Of a DNA stretch of 64,000 nt, positions 26,246 through 35,898 are shown in pieces (positions within the stretch are counted from its first letter, which is position 1; the number at the start of each line of letters is the position of its first letter). This DNA is from Porticoccaceae bacterium (GTDB lineage: Bacteria > Pseudomonadota > Gammaproteobacteria > Pseudomonadales > Porticoccaceae). Position numbers and translations under genes: made by a program. The stretch lies in contig JAJFKC010000030.1 in the NCBI GenBank assembly GCA_021773435.1, forward strand, positions 162,892 through 226,891. Direction: 5' to 3'. The notes under the pieces are model-generated. The model was not told the origin of the DNA and made no database searches. It worked only from the letters and a program-made list of their open reading frames with translations.

Positions 26246-26876
26246 GTTCAATCCCCACAGATTTGTTCAGTTGCATACGCTTGCGCCAGGAAAAATAACC
26301 AAACACGACGATAATCACATAGCCGACGAATAAAAGCGACGTAAGATATAAGCCTCTATCGATATACAAAAAGATCGAGACGCTATCGATAACAATCCAG
26401 TACAGCCAGTTTTCCAGCACCTTTCTGGTCACCATCCACGTCGTCAGAATACTACCCCAGGTGGTCAGTGAATCAAGATATGGCAGCACCGCTGACGTAT
26501 TGCGGCTAAGCCAGTAACCCGATATGGCACTGAGAATAAAAATAGTTGCCCAGGCCAACAGGTGATACGTCAGCGGCCAGGTGTGAACCTGGGTGCCAGT
26601 TTGGATATTTTCATCTTTGGAACCAACAGCTCGCCACCGATACCAACCATATACGGCCATCACCACATAATAGACATTGAGCGCTGACTCCATCAGCAAA
26701 CTGACATCCCAGAAAATAACAGTGAATATCGCCGCGTTCGCCAGAGCGAAATACCAGCACAAACTATTTTCTTTCAACGCCAGGAGCAGATAGACAATTG
26801 AAAATACCACGGCCAGTAATTCCAGAAACGCGGTGCCGAGCAATTGCTGATAGGCCGTATTAATAAAATTGAACAA
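26232..26876 (-). CDS. pnuT: PnuC-family permease, probable thiamine transporter PnuT
   Basis: Inner-membrane facilitator of 214 residues with about seven hydrophobic segments. The family block SALNVYYVVMAVYGWYRW (about residues 60-77) and TWGSILTTWMVTRKVLENWLYWI-type helices (about 138-160) match PnuC proteins. Members move NMN/nicotinamide riboside (PnuC), riboflavin (PnuX) or thiamine (PnuT) without energy, relying on intracellular phosphorylation. The TPP riboswitch and the downstream kinase indicate thiamine. The start is TTG at 26876, 7 bp after GAGGTG; it lies 37 bp past the receptor gene. Confidence 0.88.
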   Translation of the reverse strand: MFNFINTAYQQLLGTAFLELLAVVFSIVYLLLALKENSLCWYFALANAAIFTVIFWDVSLLMESALNVYYVVMAVYGWYRWRAVGSKDENIQTGTQVHTWPLTYHLLAWATIFILSAISGYWLSRNTSAVLPYLDSLTTWGSILTTWMVTRKVLENWLYWIVIDSVSIFLYIDRGLYLTSLLFVGYVIIVVFGYFSWRKRMQLNKSVGIEHVTI

Positions 26877-26913
26877 TCAAAGCACCTCATCATGAGTAAT
26901 ACTCATGGCCAAT

Positions 26914-29064
26914 CTAAAAGTGATAGCTGGCATTGGCACCAAACACCCTTGGCTCCCCATACTGAACATACTCTTCGTTTACATAAAACTTACGGGGGTC
27001 GTTACCAAAATAAAAGCCTCTCGTCGCGTAGTCTTCGTCAGTAAGATTGCGCGCCCACACATTCAATGCCCAATGTCGGCCTTGATAGCCAAAGCTCGCA
27101 TTAATTAGTTCGTAACTGTCTGACTGCTGATCGTGGCTGTCAGAAAAATAGAAACTGTCTTTGCCTTCGACTTCAAGGCGTCCATAAAAGCCCCTGCCAA
27201 AGTTGTAACGACCGCCAACATTAAACTGGTGGTTGGGTGCGTGAGCCTGCTCTCGACCACTTTTATCAACCAGCGCGCTATTGACGTTAACTATAAAATT
27301 GTCGACTTCTGTGTCGAGCCAGCCAAGATTAACAAACAGTTGTAATTGTTCGGTAAATTGCCATAGCGATTCCAGTTCAAACCCCATATTTTCGCCGCTG
27401 GCAGCATTATCGATATAACCGACAAATAGCGGGCCTTCGTTGTACCAGCCCTTAAGCTGGACATCTTTGCGATCCATAAAAAATGTGGCCACTCGTAGTT
27501 GTAAGGTGTCATCCAGGTAAGAGCCTTTTATACCCAGCTCGTAATTCAGTAGGGTTTCGGTATCAAACTCGAGACGCTCACGCAGAAAGCTCGTCACGGT
27601 CGGTGCAAAGCCATTGCTCTCTGCCCGCCCCACCGCTTCACCATTTACGCCACCGGTCTTGTAACCCCGAGAGATCAAACCATAAACCATCGTATTGTTA
27701 TCAAGGTTATACTCCAGACTTACCTGCCCACCCCAAAGATCTTCGTCCGGCGAGGCATTGACCGCTCGACTGTCTTTATAATCCGACTCAAAGCGTTCAA
27801 TCCGCCCGCCAAGAGTCAAGGTTAACCGTTCGCTAACCGGGGTAATCAATTCACTGTATAGCGCGATATTTTCTGTCTCGTAATCACTGGTAAATCTCGC
27901 ATCGGCAATAAACCGATCAAAATCAAAAAATTGCCTTTCGAGAGATTCGTCGCGCCGATCAAAATAAATACCGGCAACCCAATCCGTACGGCCCGCTATC
28001 CGACCAGCCTCGGTAGAAGTTAAACGAATCTCAAAACGATTTGAATCACGGTCACGCAGATAATTGTCGGTAGATGAATACTCCCAGCCATCGCAGGGCG
28101 TACCTGTACAAAGCCCGACAAAACTCCAGTCCTCATCGTAGCCGTATTCGAGATTAGAATCCGACCAGTTCGTTATAGCCTTTAGCTCAAAGGCATTATG
28201 GCCAGTCCAGGTGCTAGTAATCGCAATGGCGACAGTTTCCTGGGTGTCCTGACCCGGCTGGTCAGATAAGGTGTGTCGGGTGTTATTCAAAGAGAAAGCG
28301 TCGTAGCCGTTATCTATATCGACATACAGACTCATTAGATCTATCGATAATTCATCATTGACCAACCACTTTAGCTTGCCTCGCATGGTTAGTTCATCGC
28401 GGTTATTGGTGTTGTCGCGGCCCAGAAAACTATTGTCGATAAAACCATCGCTGCTCTGTTGCTGAACTGCAATTCTGCCCAACAAGCCATCCGCTAAAGG
28501 CCCGCTGACAAGGGCGCCGACGTTCCAGGCACCGTAGTTGCCATAGCCGGAATTCACCGATGCTTCGAATTTTTCCGAAGGATTATTACTGCGAATATTG
28601 ACCATTCCTGCCAGGGCATTGGCGCCAAATCGGGTGCCCTGGGGACCACGTAAAATCTCTACCTGGCGTACATCAAACAAGGTGCCAGCATTGCCGATGC
28701 CGCTGATATCAATGTCATCAATCACCATACCGACGGAAGGATTGACCGGATCGACAAATTGACTACGTTCACCGATACCACGGATTTGTATATACCGGCC
28801 CCGTGACGCGCCGCTGGCAAAATTGACGTTTGGCGCTGTATTTAGAATGGCTTCGATATGTTGAGCGTTTCGTTCGTGCAAGGTGTTTTGCTCAACAATA
28901 CTGATACTGCCGGGCAAGTCGAGGATAGTGAAGTCTCGAAAACTTGCTGTAATAATAATTTCGCGAAGTAAGCTATGATCTAATTTAGGTTTGGAAGCTT
29001 CCGCAAAGGCGCCGGAAGGTATTAAAAATAGATAAACTATGGCTATAGCGAGAAAGTTGTTCAT
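26914..29064 (-). CDS. TonB-dependent outer-membrane receptor, probable thiamine receptor
   Basis: The ATG at 29064 follows CCGGAG and begins a signal peptide (MNNFLAIAIVYLFLIPSGAFA), giving 716 residues; an upstream TTG at 29121 was rejected. A TonB-box-like EIIITAS precedes the plug domain (about residues 40-160: SISIVEQNTL, GRYIQIRGIGERS, VEILRGPQGTRFGANALAG). A 22-stranded barrel follows and ends in aromatic Phe (ANASYHF), as required for BAM insertion. The TPP riboswitch and the following pnuT-like and kinase genes make thiamine or a thiamine precursor the likely ligand, energised by TonB-ExbBD encoded elsewhere. Confidence 0.9.
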   Translation of the reverse strand: MNNFLAIAIVYLFLIPSGAFAEASKPKLDHSLLREIIITASFRDFTILDLPGSISIVEQNTLHERNAQHIEAILNTAPNVNFASGASRGRYIQIRGIGERSQFVDPVNPSVGMVIDDIDISGIGNAGTLFDVRQVEILRGPQGTRFGANALAGMVNIRSNNPSEKFEASVNSGYGNYGAWNVGALVSGPLADGLLGRIAVQQQSSDGFIDNSFLGRDNTNNRDELTMRGKLKWLVNDELSIDLMSLYVDIDNGYDAFSLNNTRHTLSDQPGQDTQETVAIAITSTWTGHNAFELKAITNWSDSNLEYGYDEDWSFVGLCTGTPCDGWEYSSTDNYLRDRDSNRFEIRLTSTEAGRIAGRTDWVAGIYFDRRDESLERQFFDFDRFIADARFTSDYETENIALYSELITPVSERLTLTLGGRIERFESDYKDSRAVNASPDEDLWGGQVSLEYNLDNNTMVYGLISRGYKTGGVNGEAVGRAESNGFAPTVTSFLRERLEFDTETLLNYELGIKGSYLDDTLQLRVATFFMDRKDVQLKGWYNEGPLFVGYIDNAASGENMGFELESLWQFTEQLQLFVNLGWLDTEVDNFIVNVNSALVDKSGREQAHAPNHQFNVGGRYNFGRGFYGRLEVEGKDSFYFSDSHDQQSDSYELINASFGYQGRHWALNVWARNLTDEDYATRGFYFGNDPRKFYVNEEYVQYGEPRVFGANASYHF

Positions 29065-29068
29065 GTGA

Positions 29069-29100
29069 GTCTCCGGGTAAAACAACGTTTGGAGACCCGG
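29069..29100 (-). promoter_or_regulatory. Two mutually exclusive hairpins at the receptor Shine-Dalgarno (likely riboswitch expression platform)
   Basis: On the minus strand GTCTCC (29096-29091) can pair with GGAGAC (29074-29069), burying the GGAG ribosome binding site. Overlapping it, CCGGGT (29100-29095) can pair with ACCCGG (29078-29073). The two pairings share bases and cannot both form. Lying between the TPP aptamer and the ATG, this suggests translational control. Confidence 0.6.
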
Positions 29101-29135
29101 AAGATGCGCGCAAAGAGGCAAGATTGTTAATCATC

Positions 29136-29240
29136 CTATTCCTACGCCGGCACTACCCGGATCAGGTTCAAGGGTTCAACAATTTTGTCAAGCTGATCGC
29201 TCAACATTGTCATCTCAGGCCGTGGCCACCCCTTAGGAAT
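29136..29240 (-). ncRNA. TPP riboswitch (THI element)
   Basis: Reading the minus strand from 29240, the aptamer opens with CCTAAGGGGTGGCC, then GGCCTGAGATGA, a variable arm, and the highly conserved GAACCCTTGAACCTGATC followed by CGGGTAGTGCCGGCGTAGGAA. These are the P1/P2/P3 and pyrophosphate-helix (P4/P5) signatures of the THI box. It sits about 70 nt before the TonB-receptor ATG and would lower expression of the whole uptake operon when TPP is plentiful. Confidence 0.97.
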
Positions 29241-29254
29241 TCGCAATCAACAAT

Positions 29255-29281
29255 GTCATTAAAGATGTCATTAAAGATGTC
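29255..29281 (-). repeat. Tandem 12-bp repeat in the riboswitch leader
   Basis: GTCATTAAAGAT is present twice in tandem (29255-29266, 29267-29278) plus GTC, between the promoter and the aptamer. Confidence 0.8.
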
Positions 29282-29303
29282 GCTGACGATGCGAATTGCC
29301 GCC

Positions 29304-29331
29304 ATTTTAGCTATGCGCAGTAAATTGGCAA
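29304..29331 (-). promoter_or_regulatory. Probable promoter of the thiamine operon
   Basis: On the minus strand TTGCCA (29331-29326) is 16 bp from TAAAAT (29309-29304), about 65 bp before the TPP aptamer. Spacing and position fit a sigma-70 promoter. Confidence 0.55.
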
Positions 29332-29398
29332 GGATAATATTTACATTGCCGCTAACTGGGTCAGTTCAGCGAAAACAATCTGTCGGTGAGGACAAGGT

Positions 29399-30067
29399 TC
29401 AAACGGTCAAGGCCAGGATCCGACTGATATGAGCCAGAGGATACCCGGATTCATCCTGAAAGCGATTAAAGACTAGCTGGGCATTGGCGAGGTCTCGCTT
29501 TGTATTAGGATTGATACTGTCGAGTAATTTGTGGTTAAGCAGGGCAGCCTGCACATCCCCGGACAAAATAAACGTATCTTTGCCAATTAATCGCAAACTC
29601 ATTGGGCCACTGTTACCGCCGAGACGACTGCCTCCTTTTTTAAGTTCAAGCCACAGGCCAGTAATATCGGCAACTGGCCAGTCCGCAATAAAAGTCCCAA
29701 AACTTTTGTGGGATTGCTGCACATCACAAATAAAAGTGGCGTTATCGCGAACAGATTTTATTTTTGCGGCGTGGCGAACAATACGTTTATCCTGAACCAG
29801 TTCAGCCAGCTTATCATCTGAATAGTGAGCTACAGCCAAAGGGTTAAACCCGCCAAATACGGTTTCGAATTCAGGCCATTTTTTGTCAATGACCTTCCAT
29901 GAAAACCCCGCTCTAAAAACACAGCGAGACATTTCAGAGAGATAACGATCATCGGGAGTTTTACTTAAGTCGTTGGCACTTTTTACTTCGGGAAAAGATG
30001 CTTCCAGCTGATCAAGGCCACCTTTTTTCTTGATAGCCACATCTAACAGGGACTTAAAAGAAATCAT
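29399..30067 (-). CDS. DNA-3-methyladenine glycosylase I family protein (Tag-like)
   Basis: The 222 residues resemble the helix-hairpin-helix core of Tag: CVFRAGFSWKVIDKKWPEF (about 48-66), ETVFGGFNPLAVAHYSDD and RIVRHAAKIKSVRDNA (about 93-108). In known Tag enzymes these segments build the 3-methyladenine pocket for alkylation repair. The N-terminal and C-terminal Cys/His zinc ligands of classical Tag are not evident, so this belongs to a divergent subgroup of uncertain activity. It starts with ATG at 30067. The SDR gene ends 15 bp upstream on the same strand. Confidence 0.78.
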   Translation of the reverse strand: MISFKSLLDVAIKKKGGLDQLEASFPEVKSANDLSKTPDDRYLSEMSRCVFRAGFSWKVIDKKWPEFETVFGGFNPLAVAHYSDDKLAELVQDKRIVRHAAKIKSVRDNATFICDVQQSHKSFGTFIADWPVADITGLWLELKKGGSRLGGNSGPMSLRLIGKDTFILSGDVQAALLNHKLLDSINPNTKRDLANAQLVFNRFQDESGYPLAHISRILALTV

Positions 30068-30082
30068 AGTTTGTGACTCGTC

Positions 30083-30814
30083 TTAGCCACGACCCATATA
30101 GGGCTGAGACACGGGTAGGATGATCGATTCGTATAAATTCACGTTGTCGGGCAAAGACGCGATTGTAATTACTACTTCTGCGATATCCTCGACTGTCATC
30201 ACGCCTTCTTGCTCCGGCACCTGTGGGCTTTGCTCCCAGATATCGGTCATCACATTGCCTGGATGCACCGCGCAAACTGCAATATTAGAAGGCCTAAGTT
30301 CTAGCGCCAGGGCTTTGGTTAAGCCGACCACGGCAAATTTAGAGGTGGTGTAAGGCGAGCTTTTTACCCGAGGCATTTGCCCAGAGATACTGCCAATATT
30401 AATTATGCGGCCACTTTTTTGCGGCTTCATAATACGAGCGGCACCTCGACAGCATAGAAATATGCCGGTGACATTGACATCCTGTACTTGTTGCCAGTCA
30501 CTCAAGGCAAGCTCATCAATACGTCCCGACACTGCCATACCAGCATTATTTACGAGGATATCGAGACGGCCATGGCTATCCTGAACATGGGCGAACAAGT
30601 TATCGACGGCATCCTCGTTGGTCACATCAGTGACGACCGCCTCCGCAAACCCGCCTGATTCGGCGATCTCGGTCACGACCTGGTTGATCTTGTCACCATC
30701 TCTGGCCGCCAATACGACCTTACAACCCTGTTCGGCCAGTGCAATAGCGATACCTTTGCCAATGCCCTTGCTCGCGCCGGTAACAACTGCGACTTTATCG
30801 TTGAGTGATTCCAT
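30083..30814 (-). CDS. Short-chain dehydrogenase/reductase
   Basis: Classical SDR of 243 residues with the Rossmann TGASKGIGKG motif (about 13-22), NNAGMAVSG at about 89-97, and the YTTSK catalytic pair near residue 156. The Asn-Ser-Tyr-Lys tetrad appears intact, so an NAD(P)-dependent alcohol/ketone reaction is expected; the substrate is not predictable. Basic residues after the second strand (AARDGDK) leave cofactor choice open. It lies between acs and the Tag-like gene, all on the minus strand with short gaps. Confidence 0.88.
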   Translation of the reverse strand: MESLNDKVAVVTGASKGIGKGIAIALAEQGCKVVLAARDGDKINQVVTEIAESGGFAEAVVTDVTNEDAVDNLFAHVQDSHGRLDILVNNAGMAVSGRIDELALSDWQQVQDVNVTGIFLCCRGAARIMKPQKSGRIINIGSISGQMPRVKSSPYTTSKFAVVGLTKALALELRPSNIAVCAVHPGNVMTDIWEQSPQVPEQEGVMTVEDIAEVVITIASLPDNVNLYESIILPVSQPYMGRG

Positions 30815-30856
30815 ATTCGCTATTCCAGTCTATGGTGAGTGCCGGTCTCTGATGAT

Positions 30857-32794
30857 TTAGCTGTTGAGTCGATTTTCGATCAGCTCATCCACTACAGCTG
30901 GATCCGCCAGAGTTGAAGTATCGCCGAGGTTTTCCAGCTCATTGGCAGCGACCTTGCGCAATATGCGACGCATGATTTTGCCCGATCGAGTCTTGGGTAA
31001 ACCCGGCGCCCATTGAATAAGGTCGGGTTTGGCTATGGCACCAATTTCTTTGACACACATATCCAGTAACTCTTTGCGTAATGCATCAGATGGCTCGGCA
31101 CCGACCATAAGGGTGACATAAGCATAGATGCCCTCACCTTTTATGGCGTGAGGATAACCGACCACTGCAGCCTCAGCGACCTGCTCATGAAGCACTAAAG
31201 CGCTCTCGACTTCTGCGGTACCCATGCGATGTCCAGATACATTAAGTACATCGTCGACACGACCGGTGATCCAGTAATAACCATCTTCATCACGGCGCGC
31301 GCCGTCTCCGGCAAAGTAGTAGCCTGGATAGGTCGAAAAATAGGTTTCGATAAGACGGTCGTGATCACCATATATCGTACGAAGTTGCCCTGGCCATGAC
31401 GCTTTTATAACCAAGTTCCCAGACCCGGCGCCTTCTACTTCTTTGCCATCGGAGTCTAGCAAAGCGGGTTCCACACCAAAAAATGGCACCGTTGCCGAGC
31501 CGGGTTTCAGGTCGATGGCACCGGGCAGAGGCGTGAGCATATGGCCGCCGGTTTCGGTCTGCCACCAGGTATCAACAATGGGACAGCGTGACTGACCAAT
31601 TATTCGGTAATACCACTCCCAGGCTTCGGGATTGATCGGCTCCCCTACCGTGCCGAGCAGTTTAAGCGACTGTCTTGATGTGCATTCAACAAAGGTGTTA
31701 CCAGCACCCATCAAAGCACGCAAGGCCGTGGGTGCGGTATAAAACTGGTTGACCCGATGTTTATCGACCACCTGCCAGAATCTTGATGCGTCCGGGTAAG
31801 TGGGAATGCCTTCAAACATCAGGGTAATGCCGCCATTGCACAGCGGCCCATAGACGATATAGGTGTGGCCTGTGACCCAACCAACATCGGCGGTACACCA
31901 GTAGACATCACCATCGTGATAATCAAATACATATTTGTGAGTCATGGCTGCTTGCAATAAATAACCGCCGGTCGTATGCATTACGCCCTTAGGTTTGCCG
32001 GTGGAGCCAGAGGTGTACAAAACAAATAGCGGGTCTTCAGCATCCATTAACTCCGGCTTGCATTCACCATCCATTTGTTCGGTAATTTCGTGATAGCAGA
32101 TATCCCGACCGTCCTGCTGAGTAACATCACCCCCTGTACGTTTGACAACCAGACAGGTATGAACATTGGGACAATGTGCCAACGCCTCATCGGTATTGGC
32201 TTTAAGCGGAACCGTACGCCCGCCTCTCAGGCCTTCATCGGCGGTAATCACCACCTGGCAGTCAGAATTTAAGATACGGTCTTTGAGCGCATCCGGAGAA
32301 AACCCTCCGAACACTACGGAGTGAATCGCGCCAATGCGCGCGCAGGCCAACATCGCATAGGCCGCTTCGGGAATCATGGGCATATAGATACAGACCCGGT
32401 CGCCTTTTTTGACTCCGCGACTGCGCAATGCGTTACCCAACTTACCGACATGCTGATGCAGTTCGCGGTAGGTGATTTTTTTATCATCACCCGGATCGTC
32501 ACCTTCCCAGATAATCGCGGTCTGATCACCTCGGGTGTCTAAATGGCGGTCAATGCAGTTAACTGTGACATTGAGTTTGCCACCGGTAAACCAGGCGGCT
32601 TCGCCCTTGTTAAAATCGAACTCCCGAACCTTGTTCCAGGGTTTTTCCCAGCTTAAAAATGCTTCCGCCTGCTCGGCCCAGAAACTGTCGGAATCGGTAA
32701 TAGAGCGCTGATACATTTCCTCATAGCTTTGCTTGTCGATATAAGCATTTTTAGCCCAGGCTTCCGACACAGGATGAACAGGGAATTCAGACAT
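30857..32794 (-). CDS. acs: Acetyl-coenzyme A synthetase
   Basis: AMP-forming enzyme that activates acetate to acetyl-CoA through acetyl-AMP. The 645 residues match Acs. Key blocks are [20 protein letters not shown] (ATP-binding P-loop, about 262-281), [48 protein letters not shown] and, near the C-terminus, [12 protein letters not shown] with the Lys that is acetylated by Pat in other bacteria. The ATG at 32794 follows CTGGAGAAC. No actP or response regulator lies next to it. Confidence 0.96.
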   Translation of the reverse strand: MSEFPVHPVSEAWAKNAYIDKQSYEEMYQRSITDSDSFWAEQAEAFLSWEKPWNKVREFDFNKGEAAWFTGGKLNVTVNCIDRHLDTRGDQTAIIWEGDDPGDDKKITYRELHQHVGKLGNALRSRGVKKGDRVCIYMPMIPEAAYAMLACARIGAIHSVVFGGFSPDALKDRILNSDCQVVITADEGLRGGRTVPLKANTDEALAHCPNVHTCLVVKRTGGDVTQQDGRDICYHEITEQMDGECKPELMDAEDPLFVLYTSGSTGKPKGVMHTTGGYLLQAAMTHKYVFDYHDGDVYWCTADVGWVTGHTYIVYGPLCNGGITLMFEGIPTYPDASRFWQVVDKHRVNQFYTAPTALRALMGAGNTFVECTSRQSLKLLGTVGEPINPEAWEWYYRIIGQSRCPIVDTWWQTETGGHMLTPLPGAIDLKPGSATVPFFGVEPALLDSDGKEVEGAGSGNLVIKASWPGQLRTIYGDHDRLIETYFSTYPGYYFAGDGARRDEDGYYWITGRVDDVLNVSGHRMGTAEVESALVLHEQVAEAAVVGYPHAIKGEGIYAYVTLMVGAEPSDALRKELLDMCVKEIGAIAKPDLIQWAPGLPKTRSGKIMRRILRKVAANELENLGDTSTLADPAVVDELIENRLNS

Positions 32795-32965
32795 AAAGTT
32801 CTCCAGGAGAGGCGGTTTCTATAAAATAAATTCGGTAGGTATTTTGTCACATGCCTATGACAAGAGCTATGGTCAGGACTAACCCGACACGCCATTTTAT
32901 AGCTTCCCGATATTCACGTTTGAGAGCTGCATGATCAAATCGGGCGTAATCAAAACCGACGCAAT

Positions 32966-32990
32966 CAAAAAAAGCCCCGAAGGGCTTTTA
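32966..32990 (-). terminator. Strong Rho-independent terminator after panD
   Basis: The minus strand has AAAGCCC-TTCG-GGGCTTT followed by more T residues: a 7-bp stem capped by a UUCG tetraloop with a U-tract. It lies 43 bp past the panD stop and would end the long rpsF-to-panD run. Confidence 0.9.
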
Positions 32991-33032
32991 GCAACCAGCC
33001 CAGGAAGGCCAGCGCAGTAATGAAGGTAAACT

Positions 33033-33416
33033 CTAGGACACAGCCTGCACAGGTATCGTGTTAGCAGTGCGGTCAATACTATTGTCTTCATTGAGATAGA
33101 CCAGTTTGGGCTTATGGTTGGCCATCTCAGCTTCGTCAAATTGGCCGTAGGTGGCGATGATCAGTCTGTCACCGACCTGAACACGGCGGGCGGCAGCACC
33201 ATTCATCGAGATGATGCCCGAGCCAGCTTCAGCTTTAATAATATAGGTGGTAAACCGTTCACCATTGTTAACATCATAAATATCGATCTGCTCAAACTCA
33301 CGCATACCGGTCAGTTTCAGCAAATCGCTATCAATGGCACAAGAACCGTCGTACCAGAGCTCTGCCTGGGTAACAGTAGCCATATGTAACTTGGCTTTTA
33401 ACATCGTACTAAACAT
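33033..33416 (-). CDS. panD: Aspartate 1-decarboxylase
   Basis: Pyruvoyl enzyme that makes beta-alanine from L-aspartate for pantothenate synthesis. The 127 residues align collinearly with PanD: self-cleavage falls at Gly24-Ser25 in WYDGSCAID, creating the pyruvoyl group on Ser25, and Tyr/Arg/Asn contacts occur in [20 protein letters not shown]. It starts with ATG at 33416, 38 bp after the panC stop, and is the last gene before the UUCG terminator. Confidence 0.97.
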   Translation of the reverse strand: MFSTMLKAKLHMATVTQAELWYDGSCAIDSDLLKLTGMREFEQIDIYDVNNGERFTTYIIKAEAGSGIISMNGAAARRVQVGDRLIIATYGQFDEAEMANHKPKLVYLNEDNSIDRTANTIPVQAVS

Positions 33417-33454
33417 GGATCAATTACTCCCCAACTGTTGCCGACAGCCTTACT

Positions 33455-34312
33455 TCAAACCTCGTTCAAGTTCAGGCTGACATTGTCGATAAGCCGCGCT
33501 CCCATGGCATACATCGCCCCCAAAACCGTGATGTCCATATCGTCGTGCGCAGCCGGCTCCAGACTCTTGGCGTTGCGAATACTAACATAATCTATACGAA
33601 ATCCACCCTTTTCTATTTTTTCTGTGGTGAGTGCTTCTAGGTGGCTAAAATCCCGTCTGCCATTGACAATTTCTTCTCGGCACCAACATAGAGTTTCGTA
33701 GAGAATTTTCACGCCGGAGCGCTCTTCCTCCGTCAAATAACAGTTGCGAGAGCTGAGCGCAAGACCATCATAATCCCGAGCAATCGGCGCGCCAATAATA
33801 TCGACAGGAATACACAAATCCTCAACCATACGGCGAATTACGGCCAGTTGCTGGAAGTCCTTAATGCCGAAGATCGCTTCATCTGGCTGCACTATGTGCA
33901 GCAATTTGGACACCACCGTGGTAACCCCTTCAAAGTGACCCGGCCTACTGGCACCGCACAATATATCGGTCATAGTGGGCACCACAACTCGGGTCTGATC
34001 GGCCATACCATTAGGGTATATTTCCTTCTCATCAGGGTAGAACAAATAATCGCACCCTGCACTTGCTAACTTTTTGACATCATCGTCAAAAGTACGCGGA
34101 TATTTTTCCCAATCTTCATTCAGACCAAATTGCAGGGGGTTAACAAAAATACTCGCTACCACCACATCGCAACTATCTTTACCCAAACCGACCAATTGCA
34201 GGTGCCCCTCATGGAGATTGCCCATGGTTGGCACAAAGCCAATCTTTTTGCCGCTTCGGCGCTCTTCGCGAAGCACATCGCGCTGGCCCGATATGGTGTG
34301 AAATATTTTCAT
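33455..34312 (-). CDS. panC: Pantothenate synthetase
   Basis: ATP-dependent ligase joining pantoate and beta-alanine. The ATG at 34312 gives 285 residues, starting [14 protein letters not shown]; nine residues upstream were rejected as leader. HxGH-type nucleotide motifs are in [16 protein letters not shown] (about 24-39), with [14 protein letters not shown] and the [14 protein letters not shown] segment (KMSKS analogue) later. It lies between dnaB and panD; panB is not in the window. Confidence 0.97.
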   Translation of the reverse strand: MKIFHTISGQRDVLREERRSGKKIGFVPTMGNLHEGHLQLVGLGKDSCDVVVASIFVNPLQFGLNEDWEKYPRTFDDDVKKLASAGCDYLFYPDEKEIYPNGMADQTRVVVPTMTDILCGASRPGHFEGVTTVVSKLLHIVQPDEAIFGIKDFQQLAVIRRMVEDLCIPVDIIGAPIARDYDGLALSSRNCYLTEEERSGVKILYETLCWCREEIVNGRRDFSHLEALTTEKIEKGGFRIDYVSIRNAKSLEPAAHDDMDITVLGAMYAMGARLIDNVSLNLNEV

Positions 34313-34390
34313 GTTTCCCGCAACAGCTGCATCCATCAAATCATCTCTATTTGCAAGCCGGCTATTCCTACAGCTATTCTTAAAAGGCAG

Positions 34391-35761
34391 TTAATTAACA
34401 TCCGAAAAATAGTCCTGAGCAAGATTTTCAAAACGTGTATATTTACCCAGAAAGGCTAATCTTGATGTGCCTATTGGTCCATTTCGCTGTTTGCCAATAA
34501 TGACTTCAGCAATACCTTTGTCCTGAGTGTCCTCGTTATACACTTCATCTCGGTATAGAAACACCACCACATCGGCATCCTGCTCAATGGCACCGGACTC
34601 ACGCAAATCAGAATTAATCGGTCGTTTATTAGGCCGCTGTTCAACATTTCGGCTGAGCTGCGACAAAGCCACCAGCGGGCAATCAAATTCCCGAGCGATA
34701 ATTTTTAACTCGCGGGAAATTTGAGATATTTCCTGCACGCGCCCATCACCGGGGGTACTGGCGCTCATTAACTGCAGATAGTCCACCATGACCATGGCTG
34801 GCATACCATGTTCTCGGGCTAATTGTCGAATTCGATTACGTAATTCGAGAGGCGTAATGCCCGGCGTGTCATCGATAAATAAGGGCCGATCTTTAAGCCG
34901 AGCTGCGGCACCCGATAGCCGGGTGAAGTCATCAGGATTGAGATTGCCGCTGCGAACTTTACCCTGGTCAATTTTACCCATCGACGAAAGCAGACGAATA
35001 ATCAGTTGATTAGCTGGCATTTCAAGACTGAAAACCAACACTGGCTGCTCCTGATGCAACATGGCATGTTCGACCATATTCATCGCGAACGATGTTTTAC
35101 CCATCGATGGGCGCCCCGCAACGATGACCAGGTCAGCGTTTTGCCATCCCGAGGTCATATCATCAAGATCACCAAAGCCCGTACTCAACCCGGTAATATC
35201 CGCGTCGCTATTAAATAGCTCTTCAATGCGGTCGATGGCCTGGCGCAGCAAATCGGTTACATGTTCAAAACCACCCTGTTTGGGGCGATCTTCCATGACC
35301 TCCATCAGGCGCTGCTCGGCTTCAGCTAATAATTTGCTGCTATCCCAGCCCAGGGGGTTATAGCTTTTCTCAACAATATCGTTGGCGGCTGAGATTAATT
35401 TTCGAACCGTGGCCCGCTCTAGCACGATCTGGGCGTAGGCCAGAATATTCGCAGCACTAGGCGTATTACGGGTTAGCTCGACCAGGTAAGAGTCACCGCC
35501 CACCTGTTCCAGGGATTGACTGCCCTTGAGGGTTTCAGAAAGCGTGATGACATCGAGCGGCTGATCTGAGACCGCCAGTTGATGCATGGTTTTGAAGATG
35601 AGCTGGTGGTCGAGACTAAAGAAATCCGCTTCGCCCACCAATGCGGCAACGCCATCAAAGGCATCGTTGGACAGAATAAGTCCGCCCAGAACGGCTTGCT
35701 CAGCCTCGATGGAGTGAGGCGGTTGCGGTGTTAATCTACTGCTAGACAAGGTCTCGGACAT
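34391..35761 (-). CDS. dnaB: Replicative DNA helicase
   Basis: Hexameric helicase of the replication fork. The 456 residues show the N-terminal helical DnaG-interaction domain (PHSIEAEQAVLGGLILSNDAFD, residue 15 on) and a RecA-like domain: Walker A in VIVAGRPSMGKTSFAMN (about 205-221), Walker B in AMVMVDYLQLMS and the LSQLSRNVEQRPNKRP loop. No intein is present. It follows rplI by 138 bp on the same strand; pan genes, rather than the frequent alr, come next. Confidence 0.98.
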   Translation of the reverse strand: MSETLSSSRLTPQPPHSIEAEQAVLGGLILSNDAFDGVAALVGEADFFSLDHQLIFKTMHQLAVSDQPLDVITLSETLKGSQSLEQVGGDSYLVELTRNTPSAANILAYAQIVLERATVRKLISAANDIVEKSYNPLGWDSSKLLAEAEQRLMEVMEDRPKQGGFEHVTDLLRQAIDRIEELFNSDADITGLSTGFGDLDDMTSGWQNADLVIVAGRPSMGKTSFAMNMVEHAMLHQEQPVLVFSLEMPANQLIIRLLSSMGKIDQGKVRSGNLNPDDFTRLSGAAARLKDRPLFIDDTPGITPLELRNRIRQLAREHGMPAMVMVDYLQLMSASTPGDGRVQEISQISRELKIIAREFDCPLVALSQLSRNVEQRPNKRPINSDLRESGAIEQDADVVVFLYRDEVYNEDTQDKGIAEVIIGKQRNGPIGTSRLAFLGKYTRFENLAQDYFSDVN

Positions 35762-35849
35762 TACCGGCCCTAAAATAGCGGGAGTATCGTTATACCAGAA
35801 CTTGAACGATCACTCCTGACTTACAGTCTATCCAGGATCACTAAACACC

Positions 35850-35884
35850 AATTAGCATGTATTAACATTCAACATGTACTAATT
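35850..35884 (-). other. Imperfect inverted repeat between rplI and dnaB
   Basis: AATTAGCATGT (35850-35860) pairs with ACATG-TA-CTAATT (35872-35884) with a two-base bulge and an 11-nt loop. It is only 15 bp past the rplI stop, so it may attenuate or process the transcript before dnaB. Confidence 0.45.
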
Positions 35885-35898
35885 AGTATTAACAGACC

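Noticed and set aside
29124..29432. Plus-strand frame of 102 codons across the thiamine leader
   Set aside because: It lies antisense to the TPP riboswitch and promoter, and its Ser/Met/Leu repeats come from the 12-bp tandem repeat.
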